A DNA stretch of 5,794 bases from Salinirussus sp. GTDB taxonomy: Archaea > Halobacteriota > Halobacteria > Halobacteriales > Haloarculaceae. This document shows positions 1 to 5,485 of the stretch, piece after piece (within the stretch, counting starts at the first letter, position 1; each line of letters starts with the position of its first letter). Where the stretch lies: the NCBI GenBank assembly GCA_028275005.1, contig JAQCNN010000060.1:1-5794 (forward strand), read 5' to 3'. The position numbers and the translations under genes were made by a program. The notes under the pieces are model-generated. The model was not told the origin of the DNA. It did not search any database and saw only the letters and a program-made list of their open reading frames with translations.

Positions 1-392
1 AGTGTCTCCTCACCCGCGTGAACACGGTCAAAGAGGCGCCGGGCTCGACCGTCGTCGGCGTCGACGCCTCGCTGGCGACGCTGGTCCGGCCGGCGCTGTT
101 CGACTCCTACCACCACATCAGGAACGTCTCTGCGCCGGACCGGTCGAGAGCGCCCGTCTCGGTCGGCGGGCCCTGCTGTACCAGCGCCGACGTCTTCTGT
201 ACGGACCGGCCGGTCGCACGCCCCGAGCGGGGCGACCTGCTGGCGGTCGGCACCGCCGGCGCCTACGGCTATGAACTCGCCAACCAGTTTCACTCCCAGC
301 CCCGACCCGCCGAGGTCGCTCTCGACGGGCGCGAGAAGCGGGTGGTGCGCCGCCGGGAGACGCTGTCGGACGTGACGCGGCTGGAGCAGTAA
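1..392 (+). CDS. lysA: Diaminopimelate decarboxylase, C-terminal part (5' end outside window)
   Basis: The enzyme decarboxylates meso-diaminopimelate to L-lysine with pyridoxal phosphate (PLP), the last step of the diaminopimelate pathway; it is cytoplasmic and normally a dimer. Only the last 129 residues are visible, read in frame from base 3 to the TAA at 390-392. They match the C-terminal beta-barrel domain of group IV decarboxylases. A VDASLATLVRPALFDSYH segment corresponds to the family's VDAGMNDLIRPALY motif. A GPCCTSADVF segment aligns with GPICESGD, so the Cys encoded at 177-179 should be the active-site cysteine contributed to the partner subunit. A GAYGYELANQF segment (Tyr at 264-266) aligns with the PLP-contacting GAYG motif. 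The end, RRRETLSDVTRLE, is also typical. The N-terminal PLP-lysine barrel lies to the left of the window. The gene converges on leuS with a 38-base gap. Identification is firm; only the true start is unknown. Confidence 0.93.
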   Translation, partial: CLLTRVNTVKEAPGSTVVGVDASLATLVRPALFDSYHHIRNVSAPDRSRAPVSVGGPCCTSADVFCTDRPVARPERGDLLAVGTAGAYGYELANQFHSQPRPAEVALDGREKRVVRRRETLSDVTRLEQ

Positions 393-430
393 CAGCGGTC
401 ACGGCCGGGTGAGGGGCCGGTGTCCGGGGG

Positions 431-3040
431 TCAGGAGATGTAGATTGCCGGCTTCCCGGGCTCGGCTTTCCGCGCCATCTCGCCGTCCTCGGCGCGCCGG
501 ACGGTCACGTCGGCCCCGAACTCGTCGTCGAGCAGCCAGGCTGCCCGTTCGAGCACCGCCCGCTCGGTGTCAGCAGCCAGCGTCGGCTCGAGTTCGCGAG
601 CCCGCCCCTGCAGGCCCTCGGCGTAGGCCTGGGCGGCCTCGCCGTGTCTCCCGACGGCCCCGTCGTTCATCAGGAGGCCAACAACGGCGGCGTCGGGGTC
701 GGCCTCCCTGGCCAGCCGGTGGGCCCGGTACTTCCACTCGGGGGCAAGCGCCACCTCGATGTGTTCGGGGTCCGCCAGCCCCGCAACGTCGACGATGTCC
801 CGCACGTCGGCGCGCAGGGTACGCACGAGGTCGCGCTCGGCGGCGAAGGAGTCGACGTCGTGTTCGACTGTCGGCCAGTCGGCCTCGACGGCCAGCCCGC
901 CACCCCGGAGCATATTCCAGACCTCCTCGCCCAGATACGGCGTGATGGGGGCGACGAGGCGGGCCAACACGAGCAGCCCGCGCCGGTAGACCGTCTCGTG
1001 TGGTGTGTCGTAGGCGCGGTACTGGCCCAACAGGTCCGCGAGCCGCCGGACCTCGGTCACGGCCTGGTGGAAGCGAAACCGCTCGTAGTCCTCGGCGGCC
1101 GCGAGCACCGTCCGGTCGACCTCGCGGGCGACGTACTCGTCGTGGGGCTCGCGCTCCTCGCGGACCGTCGCACGGTTGGCAAAGTCCTCCGCCAGCCCGT
1201 GGACCTGCTGCTGGAGGTCGTATGCCGTAGAGACGTCCTTGGCGGTCCACTCGAAGTCCTGTTCGGGGTGGGCCGCCGAGAGCACGAACAGCCGCGTCGT
1301 CTCCGGGCCGTACTCGTGGGGCGCGACGACGTTCCCCCCTGTCTTCGACATCTTCTCGCCGCCGTGTAACACCGTTCCCTGGTTGACCAGCCGCTGGACC
1401 GGCTCGCGGTGTTCGAGCAGCCCCAGGTCCGCAAGCGCCCGGGCGAAAAACCGGATGTACAGCAGGTGGAGCACCGCGTGCTCCTCGCCGCCGACGTAGG
1501 CGTCGACGGGCAGCCAGTCCTCGGCCCGGTCGGCGTCGAAGGGTGCCTCCCCGAGGTCCGGGGAGAGATACCGCAGGAAGTACCACGAGGAGTCGACGAA
1601 GGTGTCCATCGTGTCCGTCTCCCGCTGGGCGGGCCGGCCACAGTCCGGACACTCCGTCTCGACGAAGCTGTCGATAGCCTCCAGGGGGTTGCCGGTCGTC
1701 TGGACGAACTCCGGGAGTTCGACCGGTAACTCCTCCTCGGGGACGGGTACCGGCCCACACTCCTCGCAGTGGACGACCGGGATCGGCGTTCCCCAGTACC
1801 GCTGCCGGGAGATGAGCCAGTCCCGCAGTCGGTAGGTGGTCTCGGACCCGACCGCGGTGAAGTCCTCGCGGATGCGCTCGCGGGCGGGGGCGCTCGCGAG
1901 GCCGTCGTACGCCCCGCTGTCGGTGAGCATCCCGTCGCCGGTGTAGGGCTCGCCCGGGAGGGGGTCAGCCCCTTCGACCGGCTCGACCACCTGCCGGATA
2001 GGGAGGTCGTGTTCCAGCGCGAAGGCGTGGTCGCGCTCGTTGTGTGCGGGTACGCCCATCACCGCCCCCGTCCCGACGTCGTCGAGGACGTAGGCGGCGA
2101 CGTAGACCGGCACCTCCTCGCCGGTGACGGGGTTGACCGCAACCGCGTCGGTGGCGACGCCGGTCATCCCCCCATCTCCGTGGGTTCGTTCGAGGTAGGC
2201 GGCCACGTCCTCGTCGGCCTCGGCGAGCGAGACTGCCAGGTCGTGACCCGGCGAGACCGCCACGTAGGTCGCCCCGTAGACCGTGTCGAGCCGCGAGGTG
2301 AAGACGTCGACCTCGCCGTAGTCCGGCACATCGAACGTGACAGCGTCACCCTCCTGCTTCCCGATCCAGTTGCGCTGGATCTCCCGGACACTGTCGGGCC
2401 ACCCCTCTAGGTCGTCGAGCCCCGCGAGCAACTCGTCGGCGTAGTCGGTGATCGTGAAGAACCACTGGTCGAGTTCGCGGCGGCCGACCGGCGTCTCACA
2501 GCGCCAGCAGACCTCCTCACCGTCGTGTTCGTCGACCTGTGCGTCGGCGAGCACCGTCTCGCAGTCGGGACACCAGTTCACCGCGGCGGAGGTGTACTCG
2601 ACCAGACCCTCCTCGTAGAACCGCCGGAAGAAGTACTGGTTCCACCGGTAGTAGTCGGGCTCACAGGTGGTGACCTCGCGGGACCAGTCGTAGCCAAAGC
2701 CAAGCGACTCCATCTCCTCGCGCATCCGCTCGACACAGGCCTCGGTCCAGGACTGTGGGTCGGTGTAGCGCTCGTAGGCGGCGTTCTCGGCGGGCAGCCC
2801 GAAGGCGTCCCACCCCATCGGGTGGAGCACGTCGTCGCCGCGCATCCGTCGGTAGCGGGCGTAGGCGTCCGTGATGGCGTAGTTACGGACGTGGCCCATG
2901 TGGAGGCTACCGGAGGTGTACGGGAACATCCCCAGCACGTAGGTCGGGTCGGCGGCGTCGCCGAGTTCGTAGACGTTCTCGCGGTCCCAGGCGTGTTGCC
3001 AGAACTCCTGGACCCGCGCGTGGTCGTACCCCTGTGGCAT
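431..3040 (-). CDS. leuS: Leucyl-tRNA synthetase (class I, bacterial-type core)
   Basis: The enzyme activates leucine with ATP, charges tRNA-Leu and hydrolyses mischarged tRNA; it is cytoplasmic. I start it at the ATG at 3038-3040, giving 869 residues, because a TATA-like box lies 23-29 bases upstream, fitting a leaderless mRNA, and homology begins at the YDH..VQEFWQ..W segment. A GTG at 3086-3088 would add 16 unremarkable residues lying upstream of that box. Visible motifs in order: HMGH at 47-50 (HIGH signature); WDAFGLPAENAA; zinc-type cysteine pairs C157/C160 and C178/C181; the CP1 editing domain with the Thr-rich loop (T253) and a VPAHN..D segment whose D337 matches the family's editing aspartate; a second cysteine quartet C425/C428/C464/C467; DTFVDSSWYFLRYL; the catalytic loop KMSKT at 563-567; then the anticodon-binding helical domain. 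The core resembles bacterial LeuRS, while the PGKPAIYIS end looks archaeal. Length is normal and the frame unbroken. It is convergent with lysA and divergent from the YkgJ gene. Confidence 0.97.
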   Translation of the reverse strand: MPQGYDHARVQEFWQHAWDRENVYELGDAADPTYVLGMFPYTSGSLHMGHVRNYAITDAYARYRRMRGDDVLHPMGWDAFGLPAENAAYERYTDPQSWTEACVERMREEMESLGFGYDWSREVTTCEPDYYRWNQYFFRRFYEEGLVEYTSAAVNWCPDCETVLADAQVDEHDGEEVCWRCETPVGRRELDQWFFTITDYADELLAGLDDLEGWPDSVREIQRNWIGKQEGDAVTFDVPDYGEVDVFTSRLDTVYGATYVAVSPGHDLAVSLAEADEDVAAYLERTHGDGGMTGVATDAVAVNPVTGEEVPVYVAAYVLDDVGTGAVMGVPAHNERDHAFALEHDLPIRQVVEPVEGADPLPGEPYTGDGMLTDSGAYDGLASAPARERIREDFTAVGSETTYRLRDWLISRQRYWGTPIPVVHCEECGPVPVPEEELPVELPEFVQTTGNPLEAIDSFVETECPDCGRPAQRETDTMDTFVDSSWYFLRYLSPDLGEAPFDADRAEDWLPVDAYVGGEEHAVLHLLYIRFFARALADLGLLEHREPVQRLVNQGTVLHGGEKMSKTGGNVVAPHEYGPETTRLFVLSAAHPEQDFEWTAKDVSTAYDLQQQVHGLAEDFANRATVREEREPHDEYVAREVDRTVLAAAEDYERFRFHQAVTEVRRLADLLGQYRAYDTPHETVYRRGLLVLARLVAPITPYLGEEVWNMLRGGGLAVEADWPTVEHDVDSFAAERDLVRTLRADVRDIVDVAGLADPEHIEVALAPEWKYRAHRLAREADPDAAVVGLLMNDGAVGRHGEAAQAYAEGLQGRARELEPTLAADTERAVLERAAWLLDDEFGADVTVRRAEDGEMARKAEPGKPAIYIS

Positions 3041-3062
3041 TTGGCCGGTATGCGGGGCCCGC

Positions 3063-3069
3063 GTATTTG
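3063..3069 (-). promoter_or_regulatory. TATA-like promoter element of leuS
   Basis: On the minus strand this reads CAAATAC, an AT-rich island in GC-rich surroundings, 23-29 bases upstream of the ATG at 3040. That spacing puts the expected start of transcription at or next to the ATG, as in the leaderless mRNAs common in haloarchaea. There is no convincing Shine-Dalgarno sequence before this ATG. Seen: the AT-rich motif and spacing. Inferred: promoter function. Confidence 0.55.
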
Positions 3070-3133
3070 ACTGTTCGCCCAACGACACAGCGCGGCGGCC
3101 GTGTGCGCTCTCCGGTCGACCCTCAGCGAGGCG

Positions 3134-3142
3134 CTTTTATTT
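3134..3142 (+). promoter_or_regulatory. TATA-like promoter element of the YkgJ-family gene
   Basis: CTTTTATTT stands out from the GC-rich background, and its centre lies about 24 bases before the GTG at 3162. This matches archaeal TATA spacing for a leaderless transcript starting at or beside that GTG, and it is the main reason to accept GTG as the start. It shares the 121-base divergent region with the leuS promoter on the other strand; the two boxes are about 70 bases apart. Confidence 0.62.
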
Positions 3143-3161
3143 CGCCGGACGAATCTCCTGT

Positions 3162-3920
3162 GTGGAGTCCCTGGAGACAGAACTGGAGCGAGCCCGCGCC
3201 CTCGACGTCGAGGAGGTCGCCGACGCAATCGAGGAGATCGGCTTCGAGTGCACCCGGTGTGGGGGTTGCTGCAAGGCCGTCGAGACAGACGACGGCGCGG
3301 CGGAACACACCGCGACGGTCTTTCCGGACGAGGTGCGCCGGCTCCAGGAGACCGGCGACTACGACTGGCGTGACGTTGCCCGGCCGATGCCCTTCGGGCT
3401 GACCGAGGGTGCAGACGGCCCCGAGGGTGAGACCTTCGAGTGGGCGCTGCAGACCGACGGCTGTGGCGACTGTGCCTTCTACGAGGAGGGCAACGGGGGC
3501 GAAGGCAAAGCGGCAGCGGGCGGCCAGCAGGGCACCGGGACCTGCACCGTCCACGGCGACCGGCCGCTGATCTGCCAGACGTACCCGTTCAGCGTCGCGC
3601 TCGGCGGGACCAGCCAGCCGATGGGCGACCCCGTCGACAGCGCAGGACCCGAGGTCCCGCAGGCAGACGGAGCGCCCGCCGACTCCGTCGACAGCAAGGG
3701 GCTGGTTCGGGCCCACGAGTGTGAGGGGCTCGGCCGGGATATCTCCCGCGAGGAGGCGGAGGAGCTGGCGGCGACCCTGAAGCGGCGGGCCGTGCGGGAG
3801 CTGGAGGAGGCGGTCGCCGTCAGTGACACCTACCAGCCTGTCGACACCGACGGCGTGGTCGTCCACGACTCCGAGGGGGCAAAACGCCCCGACGGACGCC
3901 CCTACGACCGCTCGGAGTGA
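3162..3920 (+). CDS. YkgJ-type cysteine-cluster protein (Zn/Fe-chelating domain)
   Basis: A 252-residue protein with the hallmark CxxCxxCC cluster of the YkgJ / zinc- or iron-chelating family: C30, C33, C36, C37 within CTRCGGCC. Further family-type residues follow: C101 and C104 (CGDC), C128, H131, then the RPLICQTYPF segment with C138, and C187 in HECEGLG. This gives nine cysteines, unusually many for a haloarchaeal cytoplasmic protein and fitting one or more bound metal sites. The biochemical role of the family is not settled, so no substrate is proposed. Residues 1-27 form an acidic amphipathic helix; about 192-218 is another charged helix. Two low-complexity stretches, about 108-126 (Gly/Ala/Gln-rich) and 154-180 (Pro/Asp/Ser-rich), look like flexible insertions. 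There is no signal peptide or membrane segment. The start is a GTG supported by the TATA-like box just upstream. It ends 54 bases before the TRAM gene, which has its own TATA-like element. Confidence 0.88.
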   Translation: MESLETELERARALDVEEVADAIEEIGFECTRCGGCCKAVETDDGAAEHTATVFPDEVRRLQETGDYDWRDVARPMPFGLTEGADGPEGETFEWALQTDGCGDCAFYEEGNGGEGKAAAGGQQGTGTCTVHGDRPLICQTYPFSVALGGTSQPMGDPVDSAGPEVPQADGAPADSVDSKGLVRAHECEGLGRDISREEAEELAATLKRRAVRELEEAVAVSDTYQPVDTDGVVVHDSEGAKRPDGRPYDRSE

Positions 3921-3945
3921 CGGCAACTACTATGAATGATGCCCG

Positions 3946-3952
3946 TCTATTT
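3946..3952 (+). promoter_or_regulatory. TATA-like element before the TRAM-domain gene
   Basis: TCTATTT lies in the 54-base gap after the YkgJ stop and is centred about 26 bases before the TTG at 3975. The spacing suits a leaderless transcript from that TTG. A GGAGG at 3959-3963 could instead act as a ribosome-binding site for the same start, but it is 11 bases away, longer than usual. The element suggests the TRAM gene can be transcribed independently of the gene before it. Confidence 0.5.
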
Positions 3953-3974
3953 GTGTCCGGAGGTCTAGCTACCC

Positions 3975-4379
3975 TTGGAAATCTCGAATGAGTTGCTGTG
4001 TCTGTTCAGTGCGGATGTCTCGGCCGACGGTGAGCGCTACGTCGTCGAGGTACCGAAACGCGAGGTCGAAACCGGCTCCCTCGGGGAGGACCGGACGTAC
4101 CGGGTTGCCCTTATCGAGGCCGGCACCCCCGAAACGACCGTCTCCGAGGAGACGGCGGAACCGCCGGCCGGCGAACCCCAGCCCCCGGTCGAACCGGGCG
4201 AGATACGCTACCTGGAGATCGAGGACCTTGGCAAGCAGGGTGACGGCATCGCTCGCGTCGAGCGTGGCTACGTGATCATCGTGCCCGGCGCCGAGGTCGG
4301 CGAGCGCGTCAAGGTCGAGGTCACCGAGGTCAAGTCGAACTTTGCCGTCGGCGAGGTCATCGAGGAGACGGTGTCGTGA
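3975..4379 (+). CDS. TRAM-domain RNA-binding protein
   Basis: A 134-residue acidic protein with a TRAM domain at about residues 76-131. The domain is recognised from the EIRYLEIEDLGKQGDGIARV segment, then GYVIIVPGAEVGERVKVEV and NFAVGEV, the small beta-barrel OB-like fold that binds RNA in TRAM-containing tRNA-modifying enzymes. Stand-alone archaeal TRAM proteins have been linked to RNA chaperone activity; that role here is inference. Residues 1-50 (EISNELLCLFSADV...YVVEVPKREVETG...YRVALI) form a conserved-looking N-terminal module known from halophile TRAM proteins. Residues 51-75 are a Pro/Glu-rich linker. The start is taken as the TTG at 3975-3977, because the M-E-I-S..LLCLF beginning is the family pattern and no in-frame ATG or GTG lies nearby; the ATG at 3988 is out of frame. 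It has no cysteine cluster, signal or membrane segment. The next gene is 193 bases downstream. Confidence 0.88.
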   Translation: MEISNELLCLFSADVSADGERYVVEVPKREVETGSLGEDRTYRVALIEAGTPETTVSEETAEPPAGEPQPPVEPGEIRYLEIEDLGKQGDGIARVERGYVIIVPGAEVGERVKVEVTEVKSNFAVGEVIEETVS

Positions 4380-4440
4380 CCGCTGTCGGGGTTTCCGGCC
4401 GTACCAACCGCCACCGCAGACGCCTGTTCACCCTTCGGCG

Positions 4441-4492
4441 CCGGTCCCGGGAGGCCGTGTCCCGACCCGACCGCGCGCCGGCCCGGGACCGG
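4441..4492. repeat. 11-bp perfect inverted repeat (possible stem-loop)
   Basis: CCGGTCCCGGG at 4441-4451 is the exact reverse complement of CCCGGGACCGG at 4482-4492, with a 30-base GC-rich loop. It sits 62 bases after the TRAM stop and 81 before the next start. Transcribed as RNA it would form a very stable hairpin. No T-run follows it on the plus strand, so a classic U-tract terminator is not evident. It may be an mRNA 3' structure, a protein-binding site or a small RNA element; the sequence does not decide between these. Confidence 0.6.
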
Positions 4493-4543
4493 ATGGCGAG
4501 AAACCGCAAGACGGCGGCCTGTTAACCGTCCGTACCAAATCCG

Positions 4544-4550
4544 GTTTAGG
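4544..4550 (+). promoter_or_regulatory. TATA-like element before the DUF7123-like gene
   Basis: GTTTAGG, preceded by a modestly AT-rich stretch (CCAAAT), is centred about 27 bases before the ATG at 4573. The position suits a leaderless or near-leaderless transcript. The match to a TATA box is weaker than for the YkgJ gene. Confidence 0.42.
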
Positions 4551-4572
4551 TGTGTCCCCGCTACACCGGAAC

Positions 4573-4821
4573 ATGAGTGCGACCGCCGACGCAAGCGGAA
4601 CCAGCCTCTCGGAGAAGCAGCGACGCATCCTCGACCATCTCCGCGAGCACGCCGGGGACCAGACCTACTTCAAATCACGGCTCATCGGCGAGGCCGTTGA
4701 CCTCTCGGCAAAGGAGGTCGGGACGAACATGCCAGCAATTCAGCACGGCGAGTTCGGGCTCGAGGTCGAGAAGTGGGGGTACTCCTCCTCGACGACGTGG
4801 ATGGTCACGCGTCGTGACTGA
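4573..4821 (+). CDS. Small haloarchaeal protein, DUF7123-like (winged-helix-like)
   Basis: An 82-residue protein. The open frame extends upstream to 4342 but overlaps the TRAM gene there and becomes Arg/Pro-rich. The ATG at 4573-4575 has a TATA-like element about 27 bases upstream and begins the acidic haloarchaeal sequence, so I start there. Residues 11-27 (SLSEKQRRILDHLREHA) look like the first helix of a helix-turn-helix fold; 31-40 (TYFKSRLIGE) and 44-57 (LSAKEVGTNMPAIQ) resemble helices two and three; 64-79 (EVEKWGYSSSTTWMVT) would be a beta wing. The YFKSRLIG, KEVGTN and KWGYSSSTTW blocks match a conserved family of short haloarchaeal proteins that I recall as DUF7123, with no known function. 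DNA binding is inferred from the fold-like pattern only. Its last 17 bases overlap the convergent regulator gene. Confidence 0.82.
   Translation: MSATADASGTSLSEKQRRILDHLREHAGDQTYFKSRLIGEAVDLSAKEVGTNMPAIQHGEFGLEVEKWGYSSSTTWMVTRRD
4804..4818. repeat. 15-base palindrome at overlapping convergent gene ends
   Basis: GTCACG (4804-4809) and CGTGAC (4813-4818) are perfect reverse complements around a CGT centre. The minus-strand stop at 4805-4807 lies in the left arm, and the plus-strand stop at 4819-4821 begins one base after the right arm. It could give a small hairpin in both mRNAs or a protein site. Six base pairs is short enough to arise by chance. Confidence 0.4.
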
Positions 4822-5434
4822 GTAGCTCGGGGGCCTCGTCCGCGAGCGCGGCGGCCGCCTGCCCGAAGGAGTCGGCATAGCGGACTAACAGAACCAACAG
4901 CGCCTCGGGCTCGGCGAGCGCGTACCCACCCTCCCGGCTGAGGATGCCGGCCCGTTCGAGGTCGGCGGCGTAGTTGCTGACCGTCGGCCGCGAGACACCG
5001 AGCCGGTCGGCGATGGCGGCAGCGCTCACTGTGGGGTCTCGCAACAGCTCGATGACCATCCGCCGCGGGGTCTCCCGGCGGAGATACCCCAGTGCGACCT
5101 GCTGGAACTCGTCGAACTGCCCGGTCAGGAAGTACCGCCGGTAGTCGCCGTCCTTGCGGCTCTCGACGGTTCCTGCCTCCTCGAGCTCCTGGAGGTGATA
5201 CTGTGTCTCCCCGGTCCCCAGCTTGAGGTCGTCACGCACCCGCGAGAAGTGTGCGCCAGGGGTTGCCCCCACGTAGCCGACCAGGGCGTCACGGGTGTCA
5301 CTGTCGCTCGTGGTGTCGTTGGCCGACGCGGTGCCGGTAAACCGCGACAGCGTCGTCACAGTCCCGAGCGCGGCAAAACGACGCAGTGTCGCCCGTTTTT
5401 CCGGGTCGACGTCCCCCTCCCCATCGCGACTCAT
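4805..5434 (-). CDS. Tandem winged-helix transcriptional regulator
   Basis: A 209-residue protein with two winged helix-turn-helix domains, likely a transcription regulator. The first, about 47-104, shows ALVGYVGATPGAHFSRVRDD then TGETQYHLQELEEAG and a wing DYRRYFL, the pattern of haloarchaeal MarR/ArsR-like domains. The second, about 118-175, has PRRMVIELLRD..VSAAAIADRLGVSRPTVSNYAADLERAG, a clear recognition-helix motif at 148-163. A helical tail at 176-205 could support dimerisation. The N-terminus is odd: residues 13-38 (KRATLRRFAALG...TASA) resemble a weak twin-arginine signal sequence. I chose the ATG at 5432-5434, not the TTG at 5459-5461, because a TTTT box sits 26-29 bases upstream of the ATG and the TTG lies inside that box. 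The regulated genes are unknown; autoregulation or control of the adjacent convergent gene are possibilities only. It follows an acidic open frame on the same strand after 51 bases. Confidence 0.83.
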   Translation of the reverse strand: MSRDGEGDVDPEKRATLRRFAALGTVTTLSRFTGTASANDTTSDSDTRDALVGYVGATPGAHFSRVRDDLKLGTGETQYHLQELEEAGTVESRKDGDYRRYFLTGQFDEFQQVALGYLRRETPRRMVIELLRDPTVSAAAIADRLGVSRPTVSNYAADLERAGILSREGGYALAEPEALLVLLVRYADSFGQAAAALADEAPELLSHDA

Positions 5435-5456
5435 TGTGTTCACTACATCATCCGCA

Positions 5457-5466
5457 GTCAAAAGGG
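5457..5466 (-). promoter_or_regulatory. TATA-like element before the winged-helix gene
   Basis: Read on the minus strand as CCCTTTTGAC, with the TTTT core 26-29 bases before the ATG at 5434. This matches haloarchaeal TATA spacing for a leaderless transcript and suggests the regulator has its own promoter in the short gap after the upstream gene. No upstream sequence element is certain. Confidence 0.45.
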
Positions 5467-5485
5467 TTCGTTCGGCGCCGCCCGG

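Larger units (their letters stand above)
4380..4572. other. Non-coding gap between the TRAM and DUF7123-like genes
   Basis: These 193 bases hold the 11-bp inverted repeat and, near the right end, a TATA-like element. Open frames crossing the gap on either strand have arginine/proline-rich composition unlike the acidic proteins around them and look like chance reading frames. No tRNA fold or known RNA family was recognised. The gap is longer than others here and could hold an untranslated region or small RNA. Confidence 0.55.

Noticed and set aside
393..430. Possible terminator between lysA and leuS
   Set aside because: Only 4-bp GC stems (GGCC and CCGG self-complements) and no T-run on either strand. 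In such GC-rich sequence this is expected by chance.
644..1369. Plus-strand open frame of 241 codons antisense to leuS, with further ones at 1769-2410 and 2525-3070
   Set aside because: These are antisense shadows of leuS caused by third-position GC bias. They have no start signal, no homology pattern, and the leuS reading is unambiguous.
570..1760. Long minus-strand open frame inside leuS in another frame (396 codons)
   Set aside because: It is rich in Arg, Gly and Pro, lacks any recognisable motif, and lies wholly within leuS. High GC genomes give long chance frames.
3041..3088. GTG at 3088 as leuS start, adding 16 residues
   Set aside because: The TATA-like box at 3063-3069 would lie inside that extension, and the extra residues show no family similarity. 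The ATG at 3040 fits better.
3123..3926. Minus-strand open frame of 267 codons opposite the YkgJ gene
   Set aside because: It is the complement of a well-supported gene with CxxCxxCC and RPLICQTYPF motifs, and its own composition (Leu/Val/Gly/Arg-rich, weakly acidic) is unlike neighbouring proteins.
4268..4628. Minus-strand open frames across the gap before the DUF7123-like gene
   Set aside because: They run into the TRAM and DUF7123-like genes antisense, are Arg/Pro/Gly-rich and have no motif.
5435..5461. TTG at 5461 as start of the winged-helix regulator
   Set aside because: It falls within the TATA-like box that serves the ATG at 5434, and it has no upstream signal of its own.
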